A stretch of DNA of 64,000 bases from Torymus aiolomorphi (lineage: Eukaryota > Arthropoda > Insecta > Hymenoptera > Torymidae), in NCBI GenBank assembly GCA_036365515.1, contig CM070876.1:134371394-134435393 (forward strand). The letters are read 5' to 3'. Below, piece by piece: positions 1-11,713 of this stretch. The position numbers were made by a program, and so were the translations under genes. The notes beneath the pieces are model-generated. The model was not told the origin of the DNA. It searched no databases and worked only from the letters and a program-made list of their open reading frames with translations. The number at the start of each line of letters is the position of its first letter. Positions within the stretch are counted from its first letter, which is position 1.

Positions 1-955
1 AATGTTTTTCAAATGTTCCATGCATGAAAAGATCGTTCCAGTTACGTATAAAGTGATGAGAACGCGGAAATGTACTAAATTAACTCATTTCGCTGCGGTC
101 ATTGACGACATTTTTTACAGTATTTGCTCTATAAAAACTGTAACGAAGTTTTTTATTCATTAAGACTATCATATTACAATATTTGGTATCATATTTAAGT
201 AGAAAAACCTTATTTCAGAGGTGTGCCTGCGATACAATAGAAATCAAGAATATAGAAAGTTGGCTGAGTCAGTGATTTTTCAAAAATAAATATTTTTGTA
301 GTAATTCTGTTCTATATATTTTAACGCGAAGTTTTTTCTTAATCTGGCTCACAGATTTCGTTCTTTATTAAAAATACAATAATTTTATTTGTTGCACGTG
401 TGTGTGCCACACATGGTTTAAAAGTTATACGGCTTCAAGTAATTACTTCTCAAGCGTAACTCATTTAAAAAAACTAGATTTTTGATAAGCACACGCTGAA
501 TTTGGAATTTTTAGGTCCAAAAGCCAGCGTAATCACTACTTTAATATTTCAAAAAGAGGTAGTTAAATTGTTAAAGTGATATATACAAATTTAATAGCAT
601 TTTGATACGATTAAAATAAATAAGTTCATCATTTATATTAGTAAACAATTTTTTTCGATATACTAGGCCGTAAAATTCGATTTTACGGACTTATTTGAGG
701 GCGTAAAATGCGATTTCATGTATCTGGAACTGAGTGCGTGCAATTGCATTTTTATTTCCGCAAATGAGTCCGTAAAAACGAATTTCGCGATAAGTATATA
801 TAAAAAATTAATGTTCGTTACTTAGTCGAGCGACACTTAGAACGGCTTCACCGGTTTTCGTGCACTGCGATCACTACTCGGTTCGTGAAATAGCATTTTG
901 CGGACTAGTGACGGAAGATACTATTTTACTGTGAATGAATAGTACATTATTTTAT
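1..955. other. AT-rich flank, no gene seen
   Basis: No convincing exon or ORF. The one local structure is a short perfect hairpin near 668-688 built from CCGTAAAAT and its complement, with related GGCGTAAAATGCGAT text just downstream, so this may be an old repeat. Confidence 0.4.
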
Positions 956-1125
956 AGTACTGATTGCATAAATCCACCATGTCACACCTATCCGCATTAG
1001 CAGTCCATTTTTGCACCGTGCAGTATCGCCCAAGTGACAGCGAGGGTGATAAGCACCGTGCAATAATGGACTACTTATGTCACGGATAGGCATGACATAA
1101 ATGCTGATTTATGCCACGCAGTACT
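956..1125. mobile_element. Small foldback MITE
   Basis: The segment begins and ends with AGTACT and is an imperfect palindrome. The left arm (GCATAAATC, CACACCTATCCG, AGTCCATTTTTGCACCGTGC) is matched by the reverse complement of the right arm around 1054-1125. There is no coding capacity. The family is not recognised and the target duplication cannot be separated from the terminal repeat. Confidence 0.65.
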
Positions 1126-1707
1126 ATACAAGTTTTTCTGTATTTTACGTTCTTTTAAAAGACCATAGTCAATGCCTAGTAGCAAAAATGGTGCATGTTT
1201 TTCAGGTGTAATGATGTGTCACTTTACGCATACTGAACATGAAGTAAAAAATACTGCCTTTCGAATTTGTGCATGGAGATCAGTATTTGACTAGCAAAAA
1301 CTAAATTTAACAGTATTTTTTATTTAATGTGAAGAATTCACAAAATGATAATTTTTGGAGGGAAAAATACCATCATTTTCGCGAATTGTACACCTATACC
1401 ATGTCGAAAAATACTATTCATTACTCAGCTGTATGCCGTAATATCCTCGCGTAATTTCACGATACTCGGGTCTGTTCTGTTGGCCCTCGTACGCAACTAA
1501 AAATCGTACTTTAGATCCTTAATTTTAAAATACTACTATTAAGGAAAACAGAATTAAGCACAGCCATTGAACCGCAGTTAAAAAAGAAAAAAATGGTTTA
1601 CCATGGATCTGTAGAAAACCCAAAAGTCATACAAAGAGAAACTCGTAGTAAGACACGAAATCGTAAATGAAATATTATATTTTTTTCATGGTTAAATTAT
1701 GTACAGA

Positions 1708-1797
<90 letters not shown>

Positions 1798-1808
1798 ATT
1801 ATATGTAA
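1126..1808. other. Intergenic, with (AT)n microsatellite
   Basis: Nothing gene-like is visible. A pure (AT)n microsatellite occupies about 1711-1789. Confidence 0.5.
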
Positions 1809-1812
1809 AACT

Positions 1813-3197
1813 TGTCACGGCCTGCCGTACCGACGTCGCGGATAAGCCGTAGTTGAAGTAACTCATGCGCGCGAACGCGAGATAGCGCGTCGATGCAGAA
1901 TCTGAGCTGCATCGACGTGATGACTAGCAGACCGCATAGTTCGCTACGGTATTCTGCAACCGCTTTTCGTTTCGCTCCACCTTGTTTCGCCCGTTATGAA
2001 AAGAAGACTCTTAGCGTTCTTTTGAAGAGAAGTACCATGTCAGAGCGCGAATCACGAGAGTTTTGCTCGTGATATACAAAAATAGTGTATTGAAGTACTT
2101 CTGCGGTTTTCGCGCGTTAAAGTCAAAGTTCAAGTGCGATAGGCTAGTATCACCTGCCGCACTCAAACTACTTAGTGTCTGGAGGAAGTAATAGCACTTT
2201 TCGTTTCCGCTCCACCGCAGCATCAAGATTTTTATATTGCTCAGGAAGTAAGACCAGACACGTCCGAGCCGGTCAACTACTTGAGCCGTTGCTAAATTGG
2301 GTAAAAGGTAAGCGTGCACGCATTCTTCCGCGCCGCGTATTAGCTCCGCGTAACCGCTTGTCCAGGCTCGTCGTACCTGGACATCGGCTTCGAGTAGGCG
2401 TTCTCGTGCGGTGAAAGCAAGTGCGAGGAGAGAGTGTAGGCATCGGGCTCGCACTTCATCAAGGTCAAACGCGAGGTCAAACCACCGGCTTTTTCAAAGC
2501 CGGTGAGTGCGCACAACAGGTGCGCACACGTGTAAACCCGCCTTCTGCCCTCTCTCTCACACTTATACGTGTGTGCATCGCGCGGCGATCGTGATTGCTC
2601 TCACACTTCGTCGTTTTACTCGGTGAGCGCGCGCGTAGAGTACCGCACACGTGAGGCGTATTATACCTCACGTGCGCGGCGTAAATTACCGCGAGCGTGA
2701 CGTCAGTCTCCGAGGCAGCTGACGTCAAAGGTAACGTGCTGGCGCACCGTTTAGATAGGGAATACGCAAACCTAAATTCATTTCTTTTATATTTCTGATC
2801 CATTATCACACCACAACTTCTTTTATTTAATAAACAATAGTCTTTTATTATTAACATTTAACCTCTCGAGTTATTACTTCGCGTCCTAGTCATTCCCCGT
2901 TCCCCGCCGCCTCCGCGGTCGTTACGTAAGAGAAAACGTATCGTTTCATCTGAGCAGCCGGAACACGAACCAGTGAACGAAAGGAGAGTTCGAGTCACTG
3001 GTGAGAAACAAAGCGCAAGTCTTCGACTTGCGTGTTGCACGGTAAGTAACCAGATTAGGTGAACATTGCACGACGTTGTAGCGTCCGTTGCATAATCTGG
3101 CTATTACATCTCCGGGAGTTGAACCGAGAGATATGGAATTGAACCGCTAAGGTACGCAGGTGAAACGTGCCTTAGCCCGAAAATCCACCCCGTGACA
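1813..3197. mobile_element. Solo LTR with 4-bp target duplication
   Basis: A 1385-bp block, clearly more GC-rich than its surroundings, starts TGTCACGG and ends CCGTGACA, the TG...CA inverted ends of a long terminal repeat. It is flanked on both sides by AACT (1809-1812 and 3198-3201), a 4-bp target-site duplication. No gag or pol lies on either side, so it is a solo LTR left by LTR-LTR recombination. Gypsy and BEL/Pao elements both make 4-5 bp duplications, so the superfamily is open. Several open frames cross it but none resembles a protein. Strand is not determined because the ends are symmetric. Confidence 0.8.
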
Positions 3198-3201
3198 AAC
3201 T

Positions 3202-4591
3202 GTTAATTTATGTTTGTATTTTAATGTTTGTTTATTTGACGTTAATTATTTTGACTTGGCTTTTAAAATAAAATCTAGTTAAAATTTGTTTAACACCATC
3301 GTTATTTTTTGTACTTTCCCTTTCATAAACACACACACACGCGCGCGCGCGCCCGCGCAAACGCACACACAGACACATACAACCAAGTAAAAAAGTCATA
3401 TTTTATGCAGATAATATTTGATTTTTTTCTTAAAATTGTACTATGTTGCTTTTATTTTTAACGGAATTAAAAAATGAGTTATGCAAACTTTTTTGTATTA
3501 TTTAATAAATAAGTAAGCCATTCATATTTGTTTCAAAGGTGTGCTCGAAGAAAAATTTTTTTTTTTTTGAAATACCAAATATTAAAAGTTCTGGAGATAT
3601 CCCCATATACCACTAGGCGGCTACTACTTTTTGGCATCAACAAACTAAATTATATTTCACATCTTTAAATTAGACATAGTTATGTACCATCTTGGCGTTG
3701 AATAAAATTCTGCCTGGCTATTCTTGATGAGTCCGCCTAGTTAATACCGAGGGCAAAACGTCGTTTAATCTATTTTACATATTTTTTCTAACAATTTTTA
3801 CATTATCATATTAGTTCTATTTTTATTGTCTTGCCTTATCGATTTTGCCACCTTTCTACAAAATTTCCTATCGAGAAATGAAAATTGTCCTAATAATACA
3901 CTACACCCATGATTTAGGAAAGTGAATGTCCGTTCGTAATATATCAAAAAACTTTATAGAGCGTTTAAACTTTCTATAAAATTTTTGATTTATTTTGTTT
4001 TAATCATTGTCATTTGACGTAGTAATAACTTATGTTTGAGAAAACTAAGTGCGGATAAATTGGCAACGGTTGTTTTTGTTAGTAATACTTGCATGAAGAA
4101 TTTATTTCAAAATATTTGTTTTAAATTTAAGACTATATAAATTTGCAATTTTTATCACGAGAAGTCCATAAAAGCATTTGCGAGCCACAATGCGCCGAAT
4201 TCAGTTTCTCGTGCCCATCTAGCGGGCACGTGAAACAGAGTGAAATAGTGTGAAACAGTACATTCTGGTCCTAGGGTGTTAAATTCATGCATGCGCAGAA
4301 TATATTATTTGGCGCTCGTTGACAGGCATAAGACTGGCGATCTTCTATCCTTTCCACTCACATGTAAGCGACATCACGTTCTTTGAGAGTAAGACAAAGA
4401 ATCGCAATCTGACCACCCTACGCGTAATCCGCACTTGGAGGGTCAAAGAATAGTTCATGCACCACATGGGCACAAGGGATTTCTGACACTCGTATAAGTT
4501 CGGCATATTGAATGAATGAAAATGAATTTTGCTCAAACATTATTTATGTATACTTATACTTTAGATCTATAATAATGATTTATGCTTTCAG
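3202..4591. other. Non-coding stretch with simple repeat
   Basis: AT-rich sequence without a recognisable gene. A compound (CA)n/(CG)n tract lies at about 3331-3372. If the exon at 4592 belongs to a longer gene, this may be an intron or an upstream region. Confidence 0.4.
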
Positions 4592-5100
4592 GATAGTTTT
4601 AAACTTCAATTAGGTATAAGCAAAGCTGATTCATTGGGTAAAGAAAAAATGGAACTTCTTAGCAGGATCGGTTTATTGGCTGTTAATGAATACTTAATAA
4701 AATCAAAGCAAAGTATACTATCTGGAACACTACTAGGATTCTTACGAATATTTCACATGAATAAAAATCAGTTAGATTATTGGTTAAAATCAAGTGAAAA
4801 TGAAGTAAATTTCATTATGAAAAGCAGTAATATGTTTGAAGAAATATTCGATAAACAAATTTGTGATTTTCTTATAATCAGACTAAAACTTTTGCTTTCT
4901 ACTTACAAAAAATCTGATCAGGTAAATACATACTGAATCATATGAATAATTTTTTTCTTTTCTAAATATTTGTTATATTTTTTTAGGATTTATTTAAAAC
5001 AATGCTATCATCTCGTAAAAAACTAGTAGTACAATTAAAGAGTTGTGAAGAGAAGTTACTTTGTGAAATAATTACTAGTTTGGAAAAATATATATTTTGA
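4592..5100 (+). CDS. Last two exons of an unidentified host gene
   Basis: An open frame begins directly after a pyrimidine-rich acceptor (TTATGCTTTCAG, ending 4591) and runs to a donor CAG|GTAAAT at 4921/4922. A T-rich acceptor ending in AG at 4985-4986 leads into a second in-frame exon (4987-5100) that closes with TGA. The 65-bp intron keeps the frame. The combined product is about 147 residues, helix-rich, leucine- and lysine-rich, with no membrane segment or known motif. There is no start ATG at the exon edge, so upstream exons are expected outside or earlier in the window. I do not recognise the family. A helical-repeat protein is possible, but that is only an impression. Confidence 0.5.
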
Positions 5101-5663
5101 CTTGAAAAATATAAATCTCACCAGAAAAAATGATTATTTTCATAATCTTGAGAAATAAAAAGAATTGTTTGCACTGACAAATAAAAAAAAATAAATAATA
5201 AATAATTGTATATATAACTAGTAAAAGATAGTTTTCTCTGACAAAATTTAATAATAGCAAAGTGCACACCTTCCAGGAAACGGATTCTAGTGCGGTCTAC
5301 GAGTCTATTTCTAGTTACTAAACTGGTTCGGCTTGGGTTGAGAGTCTGACACTTTACCAACGAGTCATGTCTGCTCCGTTTTGCCTCTGCCAGGCTTGCT
5401 TCTGTTTTTTCTTCTTTTTTTTTTCTTTTAGGGTTATCTTTGCGGTGCGGATATGTACTCAAAATTGTTTGCCTCGCTAAGGAAAAGTCGAGTTTTGACG
5501 CTACTATGACAAACTCCAGGCTTCTCTAACGCATAACCCCCCCCCCCCCCTCCGGATTGGAAGATGTCGTGGTTTGCGCTACCCACAATATCAACGACTA
5601 TTACTGTATATTCTGCTGTATAACTTCATGATGCCTGGGCTAAGAAGGACCCTGCGTCCTGAC
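5101..5663. other. Intergenic, poly-C tract
   Basis: No gene seen. A run of C occurs around 5530-5550. The AT-rich stretch just after the stop of the preceding exon could hold its 3' untranslated region. Confidence 0.4.
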
Positions 5664-5711
5664 AAGGGAACATTCCCAACCGTCCGCCTCCGATTTTACT
5701 GAAATTCAGAC
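5664..5711. repeat. Orphan end of the 33-40 kb inverted-repeat element
   Basis: About 48 bp starting CAAGGGAACATTCCC and ending CTGAAATTCAGA match, with about one mismatch, the reverse complement of the outer tip of the right inverted repeat at about 39737-39778. The fragment abuts the point where the left Polinton arm starts to match the right arm, so it marks an insertion or recombination breakpoint. Confidence 0.7.
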
Positions 5712-6716
5712 TCTCGGAAACTACTGTATGACTGTTCTCAGAAATGTATTCAAATTTGTTCATCTTTCTAGCTATACAAATTAAACACAAGAAAGTACTG
5801 AAATAATATAAAACTTTCTACGAAAGTATAAAATAAGGCAAGTATAGACGTTTTTTCTGTATAATCTATAAAATAATAATATTTATGATTTTTTAAAAGA
5901 AATCAAATAAATACCAGTCAAAAAGTCTTTCACTTCTTTGAGTCATTGTATGCTATATGTAAGCGTTCAAATTGTTTACTTCAAATCAAACAAACGAAAG
6001 TTGTGAAATCAATTATCGATAGTCAAGTATAATGCAAACATCCCTCAGAAATAACTGTATGACTGTTTTCAGAAATGTATTCAAATTTGTTTATCCTTCT
6101 ATACAAATTAAACACAAGAAAGTACTGAAATCAATTTATTGTAGTCAAGTACCCATAAGATAACTTGACTGACATAATAGAACTTTTCGTGCCTTACGTG
6201 TAAAATTACATTTTATGTCCACGTTGTAACTTCAAAAATATTCAGCCAGTGGGCATAAAGTATTACTTAACGCCAGTAGTAAGAAGGCCCATATAGAGAG
6301 ACAGCGGTATCGATTTTTCCCCCTCTCCGCCGGCGCCGTCACTCTATACGGGTATAGCGTAAGTTGGTCAGTATAGTGGGCCTGTTTCCCCATTCGGCTG
6401 CACACATGGATGATTTGGGGGGTGTTATAGAGTGGTGGTGGTGGGAGTAACAGGTGTCGGGAGGCATATACGTTTACTGGGGCCCCGCATGACGTGAGAT
6501 AAGGTTTATGTGTGCCCGTTTATTTTGCAAGGAGAGGAGTATGGATGGGATGGTGATTATAGTGTGTTTAGAATAAAAACATCATTTATGCATAGTATAA
6601 TTTATTCGAGAAACTTATACAATATTTATACATAGTAAATAATGAAATAAATTATTATAAACTATATGTAGATGAAAGGTACATTTTGTTGTCGTGGCAA
6701 TTATAAGTACAAAAAA
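5712..6716. other. Outer non-coding part of left arm
   Basis: No gene seen. About 5712-6290 matches the outer part of the right arm and contains the CGTTTTTTCTGTATAATC / AAACTTTCTACGAAAG repeat text that is tandem at 27690-28590. About 6290-6600 is GC-richer and matches 26340-26610. AATAAA-like signals lie near 6570-6660. Confidence 0.6.
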
Positions 6717-6866
6717 TCAGAATTTCTTGTATCCATGGCATTCTGGTGCAGGATGTGTATTAATGGAATATTTTTCTTTTATTTCTTTCCAGTGTTGAGC
6801 AACCGATTTGTTTTCCTCCTTGAGGAGGCGTGTACGACCTGAGTTTTTACTGTTGGTCTTCTCCAT
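6717..6866 (-). CDS. Conserved 49-codon ORF, copy A
   Basis: A short ORF starts at ATG 6866-6864 and ends at TGA 6719-6717, giving 49 residues rich in Lys and Glu (starts MEKTNSKNSG, ends CHGYKKF). The right arm has the counterpart at 26030-26179 with the same length, start and stop and about seven amino-acid changes. In both arms the ORF stays open while most larger neighbours have stops. It is followed by AATAAA-like text. It is hydrophilic, with no signal peptide or membrane segment. The function is unknown. It is the outermost gene-like unit of the element, beyond the PC4-like gene. Confidence 0.45.
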   Translation of the reverse strand: MEKTNSKNSGRTRLLKEENKSVAQHWKEIKEKYSINTHPAPECHGYKKF

Positions 6867-6950
6867 TGTGAAGGATGTGAAAGAATGAGGAGAGGAGTGA
6901 GATTGTGATGATATTTATAGTAATCGTCTGCTCAGATATAGTGATTTGAT

Positions 6951-7094
<144 letters not shown>

Positions 7095-8154
7095 AATATG
7101 TTGGTCTATATATCTTACAGGAGAGGAGTATGGATGGATCGATGCTTATAGTTTGTTTTGAATAAAAGTTTTATTCGTGTAGAGTGCAATTAATTCGAAA
7201 AAGACTTGTGCGATATTCATTTAGACAATAAATAATCGCGTATATCTTTAGCAACCATAGGCAGATCGAAAGCGTAAATTTCGGCAAGAACAATATTTAA
7301 ATCTTCACTCTTATACTTATCGTTGTCGTCGACCATGTTTTCAGAAATGAACCCTTCTATGTCAAGTTTGTGAATGGTGTAGTATTGTTTGAATGCTTTA
7401 AAGTCCTTGAGAATGTTCTGCATGTTGTCTGCGGCTTCTTCTTGGAGTTTATTTTTCAGGTATGCGAGTATGTAGTCAAGAGTGCGATTGACTTTACCGA
7501 CTCGTTGCTTGAGCATGGCTAAACGAAGGTTGATTAAATTACCTTGTTTTCGAAGACCTTCGAAAGTAGTTTCCTGCATCACGATGCCTGGTGGGTTATT
7601 GAAATATTTTTTCTTCTTTTTGCACGATGATTGTTCGTCTTCGTCTTGTGTTGGTTGTGGTCGTTCATCGATTGTGATAGATTTGTTACCGTATGCCGAT
7701 GTAAAGTTTAAATCGTGATTGTCCAAAAAAATTTTAGTTGGTCTTCCAAAGTCTTGATAAAACGTGTAAGCGTCACCAAAATAAGCTGTTATTGTATCGA
7801 ATCGGCCTTGCAAATCATTCCAGCTATTTTCGTTGAGCGTTACGTTTTTGTACGAAGGACCAGATGTGATAAACTTTATAACTGACCGATAGTATCCACC
7901 GCTGTGTTCTAGTCCTACGCAGATTCTTTTTGTTTTGAATTTATTAAGGGGACAAGCCATGGTTGAACCTGAAAAAAAAGCTATTGTATTAATTCTTTAA
8001 TAACAAAGCCAATATATAATTTTAAGAGTTCAAACTTTTTTTTATTATTAAGTTATACAATTACCTATAATTTAAGACTATATCATCCAGGTGTTTAAGA
8101 TTTTGGTCTTGCAGTCCATTAGATTAAGAAACCCTTCTGAATTAGAAACTGGTA

Positions 8155-8492
8155 TGTCATTGCCGCAGGAAATTTTTTGAACAAAGCAAGGCAGGGGTCT
8201 GGTTACTTAGGAGTACCTTTGTAGTTATACCAGTTATAGAAAATGTGAGCTACATTTTTTTTTAAAAATTTTTAAAATTGTTTTTTAATGAAAAATCTAA
8301 TTTTTTTATGTTTTTTTTATTAAAATTTCAATATTTTTTGTAATTTTATTTTATAATTTTTTTTCTAAAGCCTTTTTCAAAAAAGTACCTCACATTTTCT
8401 ATAACCAACACAATTTTAAAGATACTCCTAAATTTCCAAACCTCTAGCTTGCTTTATTTAAAAGAAATCCTGCGGCAAAGTCCCTGTAAATA
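8155..8492. repeat. Degenerate palindrome inside the Kolobok-type element
   Basis: The left arm text (TTGCCGCAGGAA, CAAAGCAAG, GTTATAGAAAATGTGAG) recurs in reverse complement at about 8388-8492, with AT-rich sequence between. It looks like a nested foldback MITE in the 3' untranslated part of the element. Confidence 0.55.
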
Positions 8493-8923
8493 GAAAAAAC
8501 AAGTTATTCAGAAATTCAATTCAAAGTTTTGGTTTTCTATAACTTTATATAAGTTTCAAAACTACTTACCAAAAAATTTTTTTTTCATTCTGTATGATAT
8601 ACTTTAGTGGAAAAATGAAACAGATGCCAATTAGATGAAAGTAGTCCTGGCTAAATCATTTTAACTGTTGAATAAACCTATAAAAAAGAATTTCATTAAT
8701 TCAACAATATTTTTAAATTTTTTAGATTAATACATAAATGTTGTACGTATTTTTTTTTTCGTACTAGGATGAAAACATTGTTAGTCATAAATGTTATTGA
8801 CAGTAAAAATAACCTCAAAATAAATTAATCCTTTTATGAGAGCCAATAACACACCTGTAAAAAGAAAAAAATTCATAAATATTATATTAGCTATTATCGC
8901 ATAAAAATAACTTTTTACCTACT

Positions 8924-10668
8924 CTAGTAAGAACCTGGTGCATATGACTCTTCAGGTAAATTCAATTGCAGTCTCCTTCGTTTTCTCCTATTTTCTAAAG
9001 TGTTTTCTTTGGCATTCCTCTCAGCATGAAATAATCTGATGTCATTGCTTTTCTGTGCCCACTCAATTGCAGCTACTCCAGGTTTCACACAAAGGCTTCC
9101 ATAATATTCAGAAAACCAACTCTTCCATCGTTGAAGCAAGTGACAGCAATACAAGCACCTGCTGTGAGCACATGTACACCACTGAAGGAGGTCTTGGTTA
9201 CAATCTTCCAAACTGAATTATTAAAACTCTCATTACTATTTTGGGTGTAACCGCCTAAACATCTGTGAAGCAGCTCCTGTTCAGAGAGATCTTTGTAAAT
9301 TGGTTTCAACTGCTCCATAATCACTGCAGGAATACTGCCTTTATGATGAAAATCTTTTAGTTTTGTTTGAGCCTTTGCTTTTTGCCACTTGCACCAACTG
9401 CTCTGTCCTGGTGGGCATAAATGATGTTGAGGATTCTGGTCTGTGGAAATCTTGTGGTAGTACGTAGCCCATATAGCATTCAGCATTTTTTCTACAGAGT
9501 CCGTGTTGTTTCTGATGGCATTACCATAATATGTGGTGAGCTGATCAATTACTTTTGCTGTTAATCGTCCTTGGCCTCCAATGGTTTTTCCATCGTCTAA
9601 TAACTTTTTTCCAAAATTTTTCTTTAAATTCCTGAGTCTGGTTCCCATTCGTTTCTGGACGTGTCCCACACACTCCTTCTTCTCAACTTTAACTTCATCT
9701 CCATACGGTTTGGCCTGGCACAAAGCACTGTACACTTTCGAATCTCCATCTCCAATGTAATGATGGTATTTTACATTATACTTTTCTTGAGATCTTCTAA
9801 ACATTTCCACAACGCCATCGACTTCCATCTTTCCAGCACTTCCTTCATGGTTTGTTGCACATTTATCTTGATGATCACTGAACCAGTCTTCATATTCTTC
9901 TGTGCCTTTTCTATTTTCCCACTTTAAACATGCTTTACAAAAACTGTTCTTGATAAATATGTCAAGAACTTGTTGAGAACGCAAGCCAATCAAACTTGAA
10001 ATTCCTTGCAATGAAGAAAATCCTCTTTTTCTCCATGACCCATCACCAGATACATCTAGGCCTTGATTTTCAGCTGGTGTTAATGCTGTTTCCTTTTTGA
10101 CGGCTTCTTGCATAGAATTTTGTGCTACCTCTTGAGTCACTTTGCTTAAATCTTCATTGAGATGGTCATAAAAACTATGTGCAACAGGTGGTGGCAAATC
10201 CATGATTCCGCAAAAAGTTTGCAATGCAGCATATCCTTGCCCAATTGCTCTTAGTGCAAGAAGACTGCGTCTGTTGGTTTCATAAGCATTGCTTTGAGCT
10301 CCAACTTGCTTGCTCGTACTTATAATTCTTCTCTCTGAACAATTTTGGCACATAATGTTAAATTTGGAGCCAAGTCCTCGAATATCTTCTTCTATAATTT
10401 TAACTTGTCCTTTACATGTTGCACATACAAGAAATTTCTCCAGCTGTAAGAACAGAATGTTTATATCTATTATTCTGTTTCTTGTTTGTGACGCTTCTAC
10501 AGATATATCTTTTATTTTCCCTGAAGTTGTACTTCTTTTCCTTTTGTTCGTGATTTTTTGTTGAACATTCTCTGAATTTTTGTTAAATCCTTTATGTTTT
10601 TTTTTTCTTCCAAATTTTCTCTTCTTTCCTGGAGCTCCTGATGTTCTATTTCTCTTGTCAGAATCCAT
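8924..10668 (-). pseudogene. Mutator/Kolobok-like DDE transposase, one frameshift
   Basis: The main frame runs from ATG at 10668 to about 9085 (527 codons). The natural C-terminus (KPGVAAIEWAQK onwards, ending at 8924) continues in another frame, so a one-base indel near 9090-9105 separates them. The total would be about 580 residues. In order: a basic N-terminus (KRKFGRKKKHK), a Cys-rich zinc region (CATC...CQNC, residues about 80-110), then the catalytic core with SGDGSWRKRGF (first Asp), YIGDGDSKVY (second Asp) and TQNSNESFN (candidate Glu), plus the conserved KECVGHVQKRMGTRLR block. These blocks match the arthropod family annotated as Mutator-like transposase. With the TTAA duplication, the element as a whole fits Kolobok. 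Probably inactive. Confidence 0.8.
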
Positions 10669-11516
10669 AGTGGCTAATATCTAATCCTCTATAATGTTAG
10701 TTATTAAAAAACACAAATAAAAGTCACTCACTGAACTCACTAAATTAAAAATATTAACAACACTTTGCACAGTGCAGTTAACCTAAAATCGCTGTCTTCT
10801 ACACTCTCAGTTAAAAGAGTTCTACACAGCACTTTATTTACAAAAAAATTTTTTGTCAATACTGAATAAATTGCATTGAAAAATACAGATTCAATTATAT
10901 TCAAAACACTTTTAGTTTAAATCCCAACGACTATGGCGCTGACAGAACGTAAACAGATGAGATTTTAAACCATTTATATGTATTGTACGTATTATACTTT
11001 TGTATAAGTAGAGTAAAAGTAAAATACACGAGGTTTATACCTCGAGTTAAGTTTGCCTACTATGTCAATGTACATTTACGTTCTAAATTCAGTATTGTAT
11101 GCTGTGAAGCATAAAATAATATAAGATTAACAATAGTATATCTAAAATGGATAATTTAAGAAAAATCACTAAATATGCAAAAAAGTGACTTCACGGTTTT
11201 AGCTGTATTTTCTAAACGAAATCGAATTTGGAAATGCGGTTGGAAGCATAGTATTCAGCGGAAAATTTGCTATCAAAATAGTACATTAAAAAAAAATTGA
11301 TTTTTCGACCCCCTAACCATGGCTTGTCCCCTTAAGAGCGTACGTGGTGGCTAGCAGAACGTTGGGCACTTCTGCGAGAGCTCCGGGCTTTCCGTGACAG
11401 TTGTCCATTTTTTCAATACTGATTTTAATCGCGAACAATTCTTTCACCAAGTGTTCAGGAGCAAGTGTCGGCTGCGACTGAGTGTTATTGGAGAGGAGAG
11501 AAAAATACAAAAAAAC

Positions 11517-11664
11517 GTTATTTTAGAATAGAGCATCGTATCAAGTCTCGGTGACGAAAAGCCGTTGGAAAAGGAAAAGGTTTGTAAAAAACCGTTATTT
11601 TAGATTAGAGTATCGTATCAAGTCTCGATGGGGAAAAAACCGTTGGAAAAGGAAAAAGGTTTGA
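11517..11664. repeat. Two direct repeats upstream of PC4-like gene, copy A
   Basis: Two copies of a roughly 75-bp unit, each containing ATCGTATCAAGTCTCG followed by CCGTTGGAAAAGGAAAA, lie between the protease stop and the PC4-like gene. The same pair is kept in the right arm (24560-24720). The position suggests promoter or regulatory DNA of the PC4-like gene, but only the repeat itself is seen. Confidence 0.6.
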
Positions 11665-11713
11665 AAAAAACAAAAACTCTTTTGACGGTTAAATACTGTT
11701 TATTGGACACACC

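Larger units (their letters stand above)
7948..11331 (-). mobile_element. Kolobok-type DNA transposon (TTAA duplication)
   Basis: The 3384-bp element has 17-bp perfect terminal inverted repeats, GGGGACAAGCCATGGTT (7948-7964, and reversed at 11315-11331). TTAA flanks it at 7944-7947 and 11332-11335. The intact right arm has a single TTAA at the equivalent site (24896-24899), so the 4-bp duplication is read directly from an empty site. It carries one transposase gene (8924-10668, minus strand). TTAA duplication plus a G-rich terminus fits the Kolobok superfamily. piggyBac also uses TTAA, but the transposase does not look like piggyBac. The insertion happened after the two Polinton arms were formed, or it was lost from one of them. 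Confidence 0.85.
7217..11510 (-). pseudogene. PC4-like gene, copy A, split by a transposon
   Basis: The 5' part lies at about 11332-11510 and the 3' part at 7217-7947. A 3384-bp Kolobok-type element separates them, inserted at a TTAA. The right arm shows the same gene uninterrupted by a transposon. The protein is about 290 residues. Its segment after KRICVGLE, with a predicted strand-rich region ending in LNENSWNDLQ, resembles the ssDNA-binding domain of transcriptional coactivator PC4/p15. An acidic-then-basic linker (DEDEQSS, KKKKK) and a helical C-terminus follow. The apparent Met of the 3' ORF (7960-7958) lies inside the transposon's inverted repeat and is accidental. The PC4 assignment is tentative. 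The natural start is uncertain because the upstream frame opens without an ATG. Confidence 0.5.

Noticed and set aside
2011..3040. Several minus- and plus-strand ORFs of 60-147 codons
   Set aside because: They overlap one another inside the solo LTR, where higher GC content lengthens chance frames. None resembles a protein.
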